Positions 23,802-33,699 of a DNA stretch of 64,000 bases are shown one piece after another. Location of the stretch: NCBI GenBank assembly GCA_937980205.1, contig CALJKW010000011.1, positions 52,644 to 116,643 on the forward strand, read 5' to 3'. The DNA is from an uncultured Myxococcales bacterium (GTDB lineage Bacteria; Myxococcota; Myxococcia; Myxococcales; Myxococcaceae). The notes below the pieces were generated by a model. That model saw only the letters and a program-made list of their open reading frames with translations. It was not told where the DNA came from and did no database searches. A program made the translations under genes and the position numbers. Each line of letters opens with the position of its first letter. Within the stretch, counting starts at the first letter, position 1.

Positions 23802-25187
23802 TTACGGACAGCCCATTCGGGCGACGCCCTGATCCATGGTGACGACCTCGAGGCCGCTGGCGGCGAGGTCGTCGAGCACCGTCTTGAAGTCGGCGATGTC
23901 GTAGGCGTCGATGTTCTTCGGCGGGCCGACGATGAAGTCGTGGAACAGCAGAATGAGCCAGCCGCGGTTCGCCTTCGCGTCGAGGATGCGTGAGCGGAGC
24001 TCGGCGGTGGTCGTGTTCGCGCGCACGGTGAAGCGCCGCAGCCGGTAGAGATCTTCACCGGGGAAGTTGAGGCCGATGTCGACGGTGCCGTGCGTCGCGT
24101 AGTGGCGTTTCGCGGTGTCGATGACGTCGTCGTTGTACGAGCCGTAGGGCGTGACGAAGTGGCGGATGGTGACTCCGAGGTGCTTCTCGAGCCACTCCTT
24201 CGAGCTGTGGAGCTGCTCCTCGCGGCCCTTCTCGTCGAGCGTGGCGACGTTCGGGTGGTTGACCGTGTGCGAGCCGATCTCGTGGCCGTCGGCGACGAGC
24301 TCGCGGGCCTGGCCGAGCGAGAGGTAGTCCTTCCAGTTTCCGATCGCGCCGCTGATGAGGAAGATGGACGCCTTCATCTGGTGCGCGGCGAGCTCGTTGC
24401 GCGCGAGCGTGACCTGCGCGGCGAAGCCGTCGTCGAGGCTGAGCGTGACCATGCCCGCCGGCAGCGACGGGCAGCGGCGCGTCGGGCCGGTGCCCCCGCA
24501 CGAGCTCGTCGGCGGCTGCGCGTTGCGCAGGTACGCGAAGGGCAGGGTGCGCGCGGTGCGCCCGCTCGCGTCCGTCGCGTGCAGGATGACCGGGGTGCCG
24601 GTGGTGATGCCGCCGGGCACCGTCGCGGTCCACCGGCCCATGCCGTGAGAGAGCTGCGTGGTGGCTCCGCCGACGACCTCGATCGAGACCGACGTCACGG
24701 TGCCGCGGCTGATGGTCCAGTCCATCCAGTAGTTGTTGGCGGTGGTGCCCTGCTGCCAGAGCGGATCCCACGGAGCGATGCACGCGCTCGCGCAGGCGCT
24801 CGGGTCGGTCGTCGGCTCGGGCGTGGTGAGGTAACCGAAGGGCAACGTCTGGGCCTCTTCGTCGTCGTCGGTGCGCGCGTGCAGGACCATCTGCGTGCCC
24901 GCCGGCACCGAGGTCGCGACGCCCCAGCCGCCGTCGAGCGGGGCGAGGGCGAGCTCCTGGCCGGCCGCCTCGAGCCAGACGGCCTTCACGCCCGCGTTGC
25001 CCTGGATCACCCATTCGACCCATTGGGTCGTGGCGCCGCTACCCTGCCGCCACGTCGGCGCCCACACGCCGCAGACGGCGGCGGCCTCGGTGTTCGTCAG
25101 TTCTTCCGCCTCGTTGTTCTGCGTCGGAGTGCACGAGAGCCCGCACACCACCACCATCACCCACCGCCAAGACCCCTGCTCGTTCAT
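23802..25187 (-). CDS. Exported polysaccharide deacetylase (NodB/CE4) lipoprotein
   Basis: The chosen start, ATG 25187, gives a 461-residue protein and has GGGAGGG about 8 bases upstream. The signal sequence ends V-C-G-L-S-C, a lipobox. Two tandem units of about 110 residues follow, each with W-x-x-x-W-x-Q-G and an F-x-Y-L ending, resembling carbohydrate-binding modules. The C-terminal 210 residues are a NodB domain: L-S-L-D-D-G-F (motif 1), H-E-I-G-S-H-T-V-N-H-P (metal-binding His pair) and T-P-Y-G-S-Y-N-D (motif 3). It should remove acetyl groups from chitin-, peptidoglycan- or exopolysaccharide-type N-acetylglucosamine outside the cell. Confidence 0.87.
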   Translation of the reverse strand: MNEQGSWRWVMVVVCGLSCTPTQNNEAEELTNTEAAAVCGVWAPTWRQGSGATTQWVEWVIQGNAGVKAVWLEAAGQELALAPLDGGWGVATSVPAGTQMVLHARTDDDEEAQTLPFGYLTTPEPTTDPSACASACIAPWDPLWQQGTTANNYWMDWTISRGTVTSVSIEVVGGATTQLSHGMGRWTATVPGGITTGTPVILHATDASGRTARTLPFAYLRNAQPPTSSCGGTGPTRRCPSLPAGMVTLSLDDGFAAQVTLARNELAAHQMKASIFLISGAIGNWKDYLSLGQARELVADGHEIGSHTVNHPNVATLDEKGREEQLHSSKEWLEKHLGVTIRHFVTPYGSYNDDVIDTAKRHYATHGTVDIGLNFPGEDLYRLRRFTVRANTTTAELRSRILDAKANRGWLILLFHDFIVGPPKNIDAYDIADFKTVLDDLAASGLEVVTMDQGVARMGCP

Positions 25188-25242
25188 CGTGACTGCCCTC
25201 CCCGGGCGGGTCACGAAGCAGGAGCCGGGCCAGTCGGCGCGC

Positions 25243-25500
25243 TCAGTCGCCCGAGGCCTGCAGCCGATCGCGGATCGACTGCACGATGCCGAGCTGGGCG
25301 CCGAGCTGCACGAGCAGCTGGCGCAGCTGCGGGTCGCGCGTCATCGAGCGCTGGGTCACCGAGTCGGTGATCCACTCGAGGGCGAGCTGAAGCTGGCTGG
25401 CGTCGATCAGCTCGTGGAGCTGACGGACGTCGGTCTCCGGTAACGCTCCCTTCAGCGTGTCGACGAGGCGCCGCATGATCGGCGCGAGCGCGTGAGCCAC
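25243..25500 (-). CDS. Small helical protein, MafI-like (immunity-type) candidate
   Basis: This is an 85-residue acidic helical protein starting at GTG 25500, one base after the TGA of the upstream gene, so translation is probably coupled. The pattern E-L-I-D-A-S-Q-L-Q-L-A-L-E-W-I-T-D recalls small MafI-like immunity proteins, but no toxin domain is recognised in the large upstream surface protein. It may instead be a chaperone or a protein of unrelated function. Confidence 0.5.
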   Translation of the reverse strand: MAHALAPIMRRLVDTLKGALPETDVRQLHELIDASQLQLALEWITDSVTQRSMTRDPQLRQLLVQLGAQLGIVQSIRDRLQASGD

Positions 25501-25501
25501 G

Positions 25502-28162
25502 TCACCCGCCGGGGTTGATGCCGGTGACGATCGACTGGAGGTCGAGGCCGCCGGTGTAGCCGTAGCTCACGTACTGGTCGTAGCCGTAGACGGTGAGGCC
25601 GGCGCCGGGCAGACCCGGGTACACACCTCCGTCGGGCTGAAGCGGCTGTGGCGAGCGCGGCACGACGTTGACGACGTGCGTTCCGCCGGCGACCGGGTGG
25701 TTCTTCACCACGAAGTTCGTGCCGGGCACGCCGGTGAGGCCCATCACCTGCACACCGTCGACCTCGACGCGCGCGACGCGCGTGTTGTCGACCGCGATGC
25801 CGATGTAGTTCGACTTGAAGTCTCGGCCCGCGAGCACCGTGTAGTTCGTGCGCCACTGCTGAATCGGCGGCAGCAGCACCATGGAGGGGTCGCCTTCCGA
25901 GGGATCGGTCGCGAGACCCTGGTTGTCGCCCTGACCCGGCGTGAACCAGGCGACCGCGATCGGCTGATCCGCATCGATGCGGAAGTTCGCCGAGCTCTTG
26001 AACTCGACCGAGGTGACGCCGACCAGACGGCACGTGCCGGTCATCAGGTTGCTGCCTGCCGCGCAGCGGGTCGTGGGGGGCAGCACGGAAGCGACGGCGT
26101 TCGACGGGGTGATGGTGATGTTCGTGCCGTTCGGGCACTGCGAGACCGGGCAGCCGGACACGATCTTGTAGTGGTCCGGCGGCGAGTTCGTCGCGAAGGA
26201 GCCGTTGTTGAGCTTCAGCGGTTGGCTCTTCACCGCGACGAAGCTCGAGCCCCACGTGTTGAACGGGAAGACCTGCTCTTCGATGTGATCGCAGGCCACG
26301 CGATTGAACGGCTTGAGCGCGCAGGCCGAGCCACCGAAGACGGCGATCGGCTTGTCCGAGGTCAGCACGGTGCCGGTGAGATCATTGTCCTGCCGGCACG
26401 TGGTGCCCGCGATGCCGAACGGGTTCGGAGCGCACTCGATGACGTTGTTGTTCCCGAGGCTCGCAGACGCGATCTGCAGCACGTCGTAGCTGTTCAGCGT
26501 GATGTTGCGCTGCTCGTTCTTCGCGAACGCGGCGACGCCGGGACCCGCGCGCGTGACGGCCGACGACCGCACCGTGACGACGGTGTTGTCCTGCGTGGCG
26601 ACGATCGTCACGTGGCCGTTGAGCGACCGCGAGACGTTCGCGCCCGAGGTGTTGCCCGCGAAGACGCCGTGCTCCTGGGTGACGACGACGTGGCTCAAGC
26701 CGAGGATGTGCGCCGGCAACAGCAGCGAGGCGTCGTTGCTGAACGTGAAGTAGCCGCAGCGTCGCGCTCCGCCTTGCGGCGTGTTCTCGCAGGTGCCGAT
26801 GCCGTTGATGGAGCCGAACAGGCCGCCCGTGGACAGATACAGGTTGCAGTTCGACGTGTTGCCGCCGAAGCCCTCGGAGCAGGTGCAGTCGAGGTTGCCC
26901 GCGGTGCCAGTGCAGGTCTTGGTGTACTTCACCGCGGCGAGCGGGCTGAACTGGTAGACGGTCAGCGGCTTCGTCGACTGCAGGCGATAGCCGAAGCGGC
27001 GAATGCCGGACGCCGACTCGGTGTCGATCTCGAACGCCGAGCCGACCGACTGCCACGGCACCTGGATGATGGCGAGGCCGCGCGTCGCGGCATCGTTGCG
27101 GCCGGGCACGTTGACGGTCGCGACCGTCTGCACGGTGCCGCCGTAGAAGCGCGTGACCGTCACGGTCGCAGCGTTCAGCGAGCGGTTCGCGACCGCGAAG
27201 GCAAAGTCGGACAGCTGCGACGTGGTGCCCTGGCCGCCGTCCGTCACGCCGGCCTTGAACAGCGGCTCGACGCTGTTGTCCGAGATCGCGGTCCAATAGT
27301 CGCAGCCGAAGTAGCTCTTCGCGGCCACGGCATCGGCGCACTCGTCGACGCACACGCCGGCCTGGCACTCGCGCCCGGCGCCGCACGCCACGTCCGTCCA
27401 CGCGCCCGACGCGCTGCACGTCTGCGCCGTCGCCGCGTCCCTGCACTGGATCTGGCCGGGGAAGCACGCCGGCGGCACGCACTCGAACCCGTTGCCGCCG
27501 CCCGCGCGGCACTGCCCCGTGATGCAGTTGCCGTCGAAGTTGTCGCCGACGTTCACCCACTTCCACGTCGCGGTCTCGTCGCCGGTCTTCTGGCACTGCT
27601 GCAGCGCCGTGCTCGACGGGTTGCAGCGGTACGCGTTCGGCGTGCACTCGCGGCACTCGTTCGCCTGGCACGTCGCGGCCCCGCTGCACGTCACCGTGCG
27701 CGTCGCCGAGCCGTCTTCGAGGCACACCGACAGCTCGGTCGGCATGCCGCTCACGCACTGCGCCGCGCCCGGCTGGCACACCAGGCACCGCTCGTTCTGG
27801 CAGAAGCCGGTCGGCGGCGGGCACGTCATGCTCGTCATCCACACCGGCGGGTCCGCCGTACACGTCTCGATCGACTTCTTGTCCGCGCTGCAGCGCACCG
27901 CGCCGCGCGTGCAGTTGCCTGGGCCCGGGCCGGCGTCCGGCTCGGGGGGCTTCGGCTCGCACTGGCCGAGGAAGAGGTTGCAGCGCTCGCCCGTCATGCA
28001 GTCGCCGTCGCGCTGGCAGACGAAGCGGCACTCGCCGTTCACCAGCTGGGTGTTGCCGTCGCACAGTGGCCCGGCATCTTGCGGAGGGACGACTCGGGGC
28101 TTGTCCTTACAGGCGGCCGCAACCAGCAGCAGCGGGGCGATGACGACGAGGCTTGGGCGCAT
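25502..28162 (-). CDS. IgGFc-binding-type surface lipoprotein
   Basis: This is an 886-residue lipoprotein with signal L-L-L-V-A-A-A-C. Residues 25-290 are a Cys-rich array of short disulfide units (for example C-V-C-Q-P-G-A-A-Q-C, C-R-E-C-T-P). From about 300 to the end lies an IgGFc-binding N-terminal-type domain, marked by G-T-V-L-T-S-D-K-P-I-A-V-F-G-G and the later D-Q-P-I-A-V-A-W-F. Myxobacteria carry many such proteins; animal relatives are mucin-like, and the bacterial ligand is unknown. It is 61 bases downstream of aglZ on the same strand and is followed by a coupled 85-residue gene. Confidence 0.83.
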   Translation of the reverse strand: MRPSLVVIAPLLLVAAACKDKPRVVPPQDAGPLCDGNTQLVNGECRFVCQRDGDCMTGERCNLFLGQCEPKPPEPDAGPGPGNCTRGAVRCSADKKSIETCTADPPVWMTSMTCPPPTGFCQNERCLVCQPGAAQCVSGMPTELSVCLEDGSATRTVTCSGAATCQANECRECTPNAYRCNPSSTALQQCQKTGDETATWKWVNVGDNFDGNCITGQCRAGGGNGFECVPPACFPGQIQCRDAATAQTCSASGAWTDVACGAGRECQAGVCVDECADAVAAKSYFGCDYWTAISDNSVEPLFKAGVTDGGQGTTSQLSDFAFAVANRSLNAATVTVTRFYGGTVQTVATVNVPGRNDAATRGLAIIQVPWQSVGSAFEIDTESASGIRRFGYRLQSTKPLTVYQFSPLAAVKYTKTCTGTAGNLDCTCSEGFGGNTSNCNLYLSTGGLFGSINGIGTCENTPQGGARRCGYFTFSNDASLLLPAHILGLSHVVVTQEHGVFAGNTSGANVSRSLNGHVTIVATQDNTVVTVRSSAVTRAGPGVAAFAKNEQRNITLNSYDVLQIASASLGNNNVIECAPNPFGIAGTTCRQDNDLTGTVLTSDKPIAVFGGSACALKPFNRVACDHIEEQVFPFNTWGSSFVAVKSQPLKLNNGSFATNSPPDHYKIVSGCPVSQCPNGTNITITPSNAVASVLPPTTRCAAGSNLMTGTCRLVGVTSVEFKSSANFRIDADQPIAVAWFTPGQGDNQGLATDPSEGDPSMVLLPPIQQWRTNYTVLAGRDFKSNYIGIAVDNTRVARVEVDGVQVMGLTGVPGTNFVVKNHPVAGGTHVVNVVPRSPQPLQPDGGVYPGLPGAGLTVYGYDQYVSYGYTGGLDLQSIVTGINPGG

Positions 28163-28223
28163 GCTCGGGTACGGCCTATAGCCGAGCTTCCCGCGCTCGC
28201 GGTAGTCCCCGCGCTCGGTTCTC

Positions 28224-31200
28224 TTACTCGCCCAGGTTGTCGATCAGGCTGGTGAAGTCCGAGTCGTCTTCGTCGGCCTTCTTCGGCGGCAGCGCCTGCT
28301 TCGCAGCAGGAGGCGGCGGCGCCGACTTCGGCGGAGGAGGCTTCGTCGCCGGCGCGCCCGGCTTCGCGGCCGCAGGCTTCGCCGGCACGTCGACCGGAAT
28401 CTGGTTCACCTTCGTGGCCTCGTCGGCGCCCTCGTCGCCCAGGCCCAGCACCGCGGCCCCGATCGACGTCTGCGCCGCCGGACGCGCAGCCGCAGCGGCG
28501 GGCGCGGTCTTCGCCGGCACCGCGCCCGCGGCGCCGCCCGGCTTGTTCTTGTACCGGGCGAGCTCGAGCTCGACGACCTTGAGCGCCTTGCTCTTCTCCT
28601 GAACGGCGGCCTGCAGGCGCTGAACCTCCTGCGCCTTCACCGCTTCGCGGCGCTCGAGCTCGGCCTTCTGCTTGACGACCTGGTCGTCGAGCTCCTTGAG
28701 GTGGCGGGCCTCGAGGTCCTTCTTCTCCTTCGCGGCCTGGGCGAGGCGGGCAGCGGCCTCCTGGGCCTTGCCCTCGGCGGCGGCGATCTTCCCCTGCAGC
28801 TCCTTCTCGGCGCGGGCCTTCGCCTGGGCGGCGGCCTCCATCGCCTGCTCGAGCTCGGAGACCTTGCGGGCGCGCAGCTGCAGCTGGGCCTGCGCCTCTT
28901 TGAGCTTGTTCTCGTAGTCCTGCGCGCGGGCCTGGGACTCCTGGCTGACCTGGCCGATGCGGGCCTCGGCGCGCTGGACGCGGACGTTGGCCTCGTCCTG
29001 CACCTTCTTCGCCGAGGCGCGCTCCTGGTTGAGCTGGTTGGTGAGCTCGGTGTTGCGGGCGTTGGCGGCCTGGAGCTGCTGCTGCAGCTGGCCGGCCTGC
29101 TGCTGCATCTGCGCCTGCATCGCGTTCTGCGCGTTGGCGGCCTGCTCGAGCTGCTGGTTGCGCTCGGCGAGCTCTCCCTGCGCCGCCTGCAGCTCGCTCT
29201 GCAAGCCCGCGAGGCGGTGCGCCATCTCGTCGGTCTTCTTCTTCGACTCGTCGAAGAGGTGCTTGAGCTTGGCCTCGAGCTGCTTGGCGGCTTCAGCCTT
29301 CGCGTTGGCGTCGCGGGTGAGGGCGTCGACCTGGCGGACCTTCTCTTGCGACAGCGCGGTGAGCTTGCGGAGCGTGTCCGAGAGCTCCTTCGACTTGTTC
29401 GCGAGGTCGTTCTGCAGCAGCTCTTCGCGGCGCTGCGACTCTTCGGTGAGGGTCGCGATGCGCTCTTCGAGGTGGCCGCGCGTGTCCTCGGCGTGGGCCA
29501 GCTTCGCGGTGAGCTGGGTGACCTCGGCGACGCGGCTGCCGAGCTCCTGCTTGGTCGCGTCGAGCTGCTCTTGCAGGTCGAGGCCGAAGTCCTTCGCGGA
29601 CACGAGCTCGGCGGTGAGCCGGCTGATCTCGGCCTCGGTCTGCTGGCGCAGCTTGTCGTGCGCGGCGCGCTCTTTTTGAAGCGCCTGCTTCTCGTCGGCG
29701 AGGTTCGCGCTCGTGGCGGCGAGCTCGACGCTGGTCTGCTCGAGGCGCTGCGAGAGGCCGTCGCGCTCCTGCGAGAGCTGCTCGATGGTCTCGGTCGACT
29801 GCGCGCGCAGGTTCTGCAGCTCTGCGCTCTCGGCCTCGTAGTTGCCCTGCGCCTCGGCGAGCTGTGCCTTGACCTGGCCGAGCTCGGCGTTGAGCTTGTC
29901 CTCGAGATCGAGGCGGGCCTGCTCGACCTGCTTGATGATGCCCTGCAGGCGGGTGATCTCGTTGCGCGCCGCCTTGATCTCCTGCTCGCGCTCGGTGCGC
30001 TCGCCGCGCGTCTTCTCGAGCTCGGCGTGCGTGGCCTGCAGCTGCTGCTGCGTGGCCTGCTGCTCCTGCGTCTTCCGCTGCAGCGCGCCTTCGGTCTCCT
30101 CGAGCTTGACGCGCGTCTCCTGGAACTGGCCCTTGAGGGTCTCCAGGTGCTGCGCGCCCTGCTGCAGCATCGCGTCGCGCTCTTCGACGGTCTTCTCGAG
30201 GCCGGCGATCTGCTCGGACAGCGCGGCCAGCTCTTCCTTCTGCGCGGCGTTCTCGCCGTCGCGCGTCGACAGCGTCTCGCGCGTGGAGAGCAGCGCTTCC
30301 GAGAGCTCGGTGATCTTCGCGTTCTTGTCCGAGACCTCGGCGTTGAGCTCGTCGATCGTCCGGTCGCGCTTGGCGAGCGTGTCGGCGAGCGAGCTGCCCT
30401 GGTTCTCGAGCAGCTGGATGCGCTCGCGCGCCTCTTTGAGCTGATCGTTGAGATCGGTCTCGAGCGCGTCTTTGCCGGCCTGCAGCTCGCCGAGCTCGGC
30501 CTGCAGCTCGGCCTCGCGGTCGGCGAGCGCCGCCTTGCCGGCCTCGACCTCGCCCTCGAGCTCGCCGATGCGCTCCATGCGCTGCTGCATCTGCGACTGC
30601 AGCTCGGCCTCGGTCTGATCTCTCCGCTCGATGGTGTCGGAGAGCTCTTTCTCGAGCGTCGCGATGCGGCCCTCGCGGTCGGCGAGGCGCTCGGTCAGCG
30701 TCTGCTCGAGATCGTTCTTCTCGGCCTGGAGCGCCTCGAGGCGGCTCTGGCGATCGGAGATCTCGGCTTCCAGCTCGCCGATCTTCGACGACCCCTGCGT
30801 CTTGACGTCGGACAGCTCGGCGCGCAGCCGGTCGATCTCGGCGTCGGACTTCTGGAAGTGGTCGGTGGCGCTCTCGAGCTTGCGGGTGAGGTCGGCGACC
30901 GTCGACTCGCGCTCGTCGCGGGTCTTCTCGAGCTCGGTGGTGAGCGCCTCGATGTTGCCCTGGAGCTCGGCGTACTTCTGGTCGCGCTCGCTCTTGGTGT
31001 CGCCGAGCAGCCCGTCGAGCTGGGCGACGTTCTTCTTCAGCTCGACGATCTCGGCGTCGCGCGCGCGCAGCGTCTCGTTCAGCTTCTGCTCGCGGACCTC
31101 GTTCTCGAGCGTCGAGGTGTTGAACTCCTTCTCGACCTGCTCGAGCTCCTTCGACTTCGCCTCGAGCTCCTGGGCGCGGCGCTGGAGCTCGTCGTCCTTC

Positions 31201-32216
31201 TGCGAGATCTCCTTGCGGAGGACGTTGATGTCTTTCTCCTTCGCGGAGACGACCTCGATGACCTCTTTCTCGCCGATGAACTTCTGCAAGAGCAGGTCTT
31301 CGACGGCGCGGCCGTGCTCGCGCTCTTTCTCGACCATCGCGGCCTGCGACTCGTTGAAGCGGCGGATGGCGTCGTCGAGCTGGTTCTTGAGGCCCTGGAT
31401 CTCGACGTCCTTGTCCTGCAGGCGGTCTTCGACGCTGGAGAGCTCGCGCTCGCGGACGGACCAGATCTCGGAGATGCGCGCGATCTGCGCCTCGCGGGCC
31501 TTCAGCTCGTCGCGCAGGATCTGGATCTTGCCTTCGGGAGTTCCGAGCAGATCTCGCCGGGGCGCGGCGCGGCGGACCTCTTTCGACTCGGCGAGCAGCT
31601 CGGCCTTGCGGTCGGCGATCGACTGGAACGCGCGGTCGAGGAACGAGCGGTCTTCGTCGGTGATGGCCGAGCGGCGCTCGCGCTTCGGCAGCCGGGGCGG
31701 GGCGCCGGCGCTGGTGCGAATCGGCGGCGGCATCGGCGGCGGGGCCTCGGCCTTCGGGCCCGAGCCGGTCAGCGCGTCGTCGAGCTCGCCGTCGACGTCG
31801 TCTCCGCCGGCAGGGGGCTGGCCCTCGGCGGCGACCGCCTCGCCGTTGATGGGCACCATGTCCTGCGTGAGGCGGGTGAGCTCTCCCATCTCGAAGGGGA
31901 TGGGCAGGTAGACGTTGGCGGCGTTGGCGCTCTGGCTGTGCTGCTCGAGGGTCTCGGCGGGTGCGTCGGAGACGATGATGACCGGCAGGTTCTGGCCGAA
32001 CTTGCCCTTGCGGATGGTGCCGCAGAAGCTGAAGCCCGACTGATCAGGGAGCTCGGCGCGCAGGACGATGAGGTCGGGCCGGCGCTTCTCCATCTCGCGG
32101 GCTGCGTCGCCGGCGCTGCCGACGATCGAGGTGGCGTAACCAGCGTCCTTCAAGACGGACGCCATGGTGAGGGCAGAGTCGTTCTGACTCTCTACAATGA
32201 GGACGCGACGCTCCAT
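28224..32216 (-). CDS. aglZ: Gliding motility protein AglZ homologue
   Basis: The 1330-residue protein matches Myxococcus xanthus AglZ in layout and in diagnostic phrases. Residues 1-120 are a pseudo-receiver domain (V-L-I-V-E-S; the usual phospho-Asp site reads V-L-R-A-E-L, so it cannot be phosphorylated normally). It is followed by K-R-E-R-R-S-A-I-T-D-E-D-R-S-F-L-D-R and S-I-A-D-R-K-A-E-L-L-A-E-S. About 1000 residues of heptad-rich coiled coil come next, then a Pro/Ala/Lys-rich tail ending in an acidic D-D-S-D-F-T-S-L-I-D. In M. xanthus, AglZ is a filament-like scaffold of the Agl-Glt focal adhesion machinery that interacts with MglA and the Frz pathway. No other agl or glt genes are in the window. 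Confidence 0.92.
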   Translation of the reverse strand: MERRVLIVESQNDSALTMASVLKDAGYATSIVGSAGDAAREMEKRRPDLIVLRAELPDQSGFSFCGTIRKGKFGQNLPVIIVSDAPAETLEQHSQSANAANVYLPIPFEMGELTRLTQDMVPINGEAVAAEGQPPAGGDDVDGELDDALTGSGPKAEAPPPMPPPIRTSAGAPPRLPKRERRSAITDEDRSFLDRAFQSIADRKAELLAESKEVRRAAPRRDLLGTPEGKIQILRDELKAREAQIARISEIWSVRERELSSVEDRLQDKDVEIQGLKNQLDDAIRRFNESQAAMVEKEREHGRAVEDLLLQKFIGEKEVIEVVSAKEKDINVLRKEISQKDDELQRRAQELEAKSKELEQVEKEFNTSTLENEVREQKLNETLRARDAEIVELKKNVAQLDGLLGDTKSERDQKYAELQGNIEALTTELEKTRDERESTVADLTRKLESATDHFQKSDAEIDRLRAELSDVKTQGSSKIGELEAEISDRQSRLEALQAEKNDLEQTLTERLADREGRIATLEKELSDTIERRDQTEAELQSQMQQRMERIGELEGEVEAGKAALADREAELQAELGELQAGKDALETDLNDQLKEARERIQLLENQGSSLADTLAKRDRTIDELNAEVSDKNAKITELSEALLSTRETLSTRDGENAAQKEELAALSEQIAGLEKTVEERDAMLQQGAQHLETLKGQFQETRVKLEETEGALQRKTQEQQATQQQLQATHAELEKTRGERTEREQEIKAARNEITRLQGIIKQVEQARLDLEDKLNAELGQVKAQLAEAQGNYEAESAELQNLRAQSTETIEQLSQERDGLSQRLEQTSVELAATSANLADEKQALQKERAAHDKLRQQTEAEISRLTAELVSAKDFGLDLQEQLDATKQELGSRVAEVTQLTAKLAHAEDTRGHLEERIATLTEESQRREELLQNDLANKSKELSDTLRKLTALSQEKVRQVDALTRDANAKAEAAKQLEAKLKHLFDESKKKTDEMAHRLAGLQSELQAAQGELAERNQQLEQAANAQNAMQAQMQQQAGQLQQQLQAANARNTELTNQLNQERASAKKVQDEANVRVQRAEARIGQVSQESQARAQDYENKLKEAQAQLQLRARKVSELEQAMEAAAQAKARAEKELQGKIAAAEGKAQEAAARLAQAAKEKKDLEARHLKELDDQVVKQKAELERREAVKAQEVQRLQAAVQEKSKALKVVELELARYKNKPGGAAGAVPAKTAPAAAAARPAAQTSIGAAVLGLGDEGADEATKVNQIPVDVPAKPAAAKPGAPATKPPPPKSAPPPPAAKQALPPKKADEDDSDFTSLIDNLGE

Positions 32217-32242
32217 GCGAGCCGCGGAGCTTAGCCACTTTG

Positions 32243-32276
32243 GCGGGCCGATTGCTCGATCTATCGCGGGCCGATT
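32243..32276 (-). promoter_or_regulatory. Direct repeats upstream of aglZ
   Basis: GCGGGCCGATT occurs at 32243-32253 and 32266-32276, a 23-base period, in the 106-base region immediately upstream of the aglZ start. Two identical 11-mers about two helical turns apart could be sites for a regulator of aglZ. Confidence 0.35.
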
Positions 32277-32322
32277 TACCGGCGCAGGAACGCCACACCC
32301 TCGCGCGCGCGGCAGCCCCGGA

Positions 32323-33699
32323 TCACGCCATGATCGCCGCGCACGGCGTCGACGACAGGCCCTGATCCTTGCCGACCGAGGTGACGCCGGTGCCGATCGC
32401 CTGCATGCACGAGAGCAGCACGTTCGAGGTGTTCGGGCCCGAGATGCCGGCGAGCGGCGCGCGCTCGTGGATGCCGGGGTGCTTGAGGCGCCCGCCGGCG
32501 CGGCCGGCGACGAGGATCGGGTAGTCCTTGATCGAGTGGTCGAGCCCCTCGGCGACGTCGGAGGTGCACAGCACGCAGCTCTGATCGAGCAGGTTGCCCT
32601 GGCCCTCGACCGACTTCTTCAGGCGATCGAGCGTGTAGGCGAAGCAGCGCATCGTGAACTTGATGCCGTCGTTCACGGCGTCCTGCGCGGCGGCGTCGTG
32701 GGTGAGCGAGTGCTCGTTGTCGCGGGGCTGGCCGGGCGAGAGATCTTTGAAGCACTGGCCGCCGACCGAGCCGCTGAACTGGTACGTGACGACGCGGGTG
32801 AGATCGCACGCGAACGCGAGCGCCATGAGATCGGAGAACGCCTTGTTCACCGCCTCGTAGGGCTCGACGCCGCTCTGGTCCTGGTTCGTCTGCGTGATCG
32901 GAGCCGGCAGCACGCACGACGACGTCACCACCGGCGGCAGCGCGAGGATCTGCGTGCGCAGCTCGGAGATCGCGGTGAGGTGCTGATCGAGCCGCGCGCG
33001 GTCGTTCGCGCCGAGCTTCACCTGCAGCCGCTTCGCGTCGTCCCTCACCGCGTCGAGCACGCTCGCGCGCAGGCGGTCGCGCGGGTCGGTCGGATCTTTG
33101 GGGCTGAAGCCGGCGAAGAGGCGATTGAAGACGGCCGCCGGGTTCGTGTCCTGCGGCATCGGCGAGTCGGGCCCGCGGTGCGAGAGGTACTGCAGGGTGG
33201 GGCCCTCGCCGGTCGTGTACCGCTTCGAGACCGCGAGCTGCAGCGACTTGAAGGTGGTGGTGGCGCCGATGAGGTCGGCCGCCACCTGGTCGATCGACTT
33301 CATGCCGAACTTCGACGCGTAGGGGGCGCCGTTGGTCGGCTGTAGCGGAATGAACGGAGCACCCGACAGCATCGCGGCGACGCCGTTGTGGTGGCCGCGG
33401 GCGTTCGGCGTCTTGACGTCGTAGCCGGAGACCACGCTCACGTACGACTTCACGTCGATGCCGCGGGCCGGGTCGACGAGCGGAGCGAGCTGCTCGGTGA
33501 GCTGCCAGTTCTGGCCCTGCTGCTGCGGGGTCCACTTGCTGCGCAGCACTCCGTTGCCGAAGAACCAGACGACGAAGCGCTTGGGCAGCTCCATGCCCTG
33601 CGCGTAGGCGGTGCCGTGCGAGTTGAGCATCGCCTCGAGCGTGGGCAGCGCGACGGCGGCGCCGGCCCCGCGGAGAAGAGTGCGGCGAGACAGCTTCAT
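32323..33699 (-). CDS. DUF1552 protein, Tat-exported
   Basis: The 458-residue protein begins with a twin-arginine signal, S-R-R-T-L-L-R-G-A-G-A-A, and is therefore probably exported folded. The rest matches DUF1552: G-N-G-V-L near the start, a H-H-N-G-V-A-A-M-L-S-G segment, and a late N-E-H-S-L-T-H. The fold resembles alkaline-phosphatase/sulfatase-like DUF1501 relatives. ATG 33699 overlaps the stop of the upstream gene by four bases. These two families always travel together in myxobacteria and planctomycetes; the reaction is unknown. Confidence 0.85.
   Translation of the reverse strand: MKLSRRTLLRGAGAAVALPTLEAMLNSHGTAYAQGMELPKRFVVWFFGNGVLRSKWTPQQQGQNWQLTEQLAPLVDPARGIDVKSYVSVVSGYDVKTPNARGHHNGVAAMLSGAPFIPLQPTNGAPYASKFGMKSIDQVAADLIGATTTFKSLQLAVSKRYTTGEGPTLQYLSHRGPDSPMPQDTNPAAVFNRLFAGFSPKDPTDPRDRLRASVLDAVRDDAKRLQVKLGANDRARLDQHLTAISELRTQILALPPVVTSSCVLPAPITQTNQDQSGVEPYEAVNKAFSDLMALAFACDLTRVVTYQFSGSVGGQCFKDLSPGQPRDNEHSLTHDAAAQDAVNDGIKFTMRCFAYTLDRLKKSVEGQGNLLDQSCVLCTSDVAEGLDHSIKDYPILVAGRAGGRLKHPGIHERAPLAGISGPNTSNVLLSCMQAIGTGVTSVGKDQGLSSTPCAAIMA

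Noticed and set aside
28701..32234. A 1177-codon open frame on the plus strand opposite aglZ
   Set aside because: It is Leu/Arg/Glu-rich without any domain. Long antisense frames appear opposite GC-rich coiled-coil genes because of third-base bias; aglZ itself is clearly the gene.
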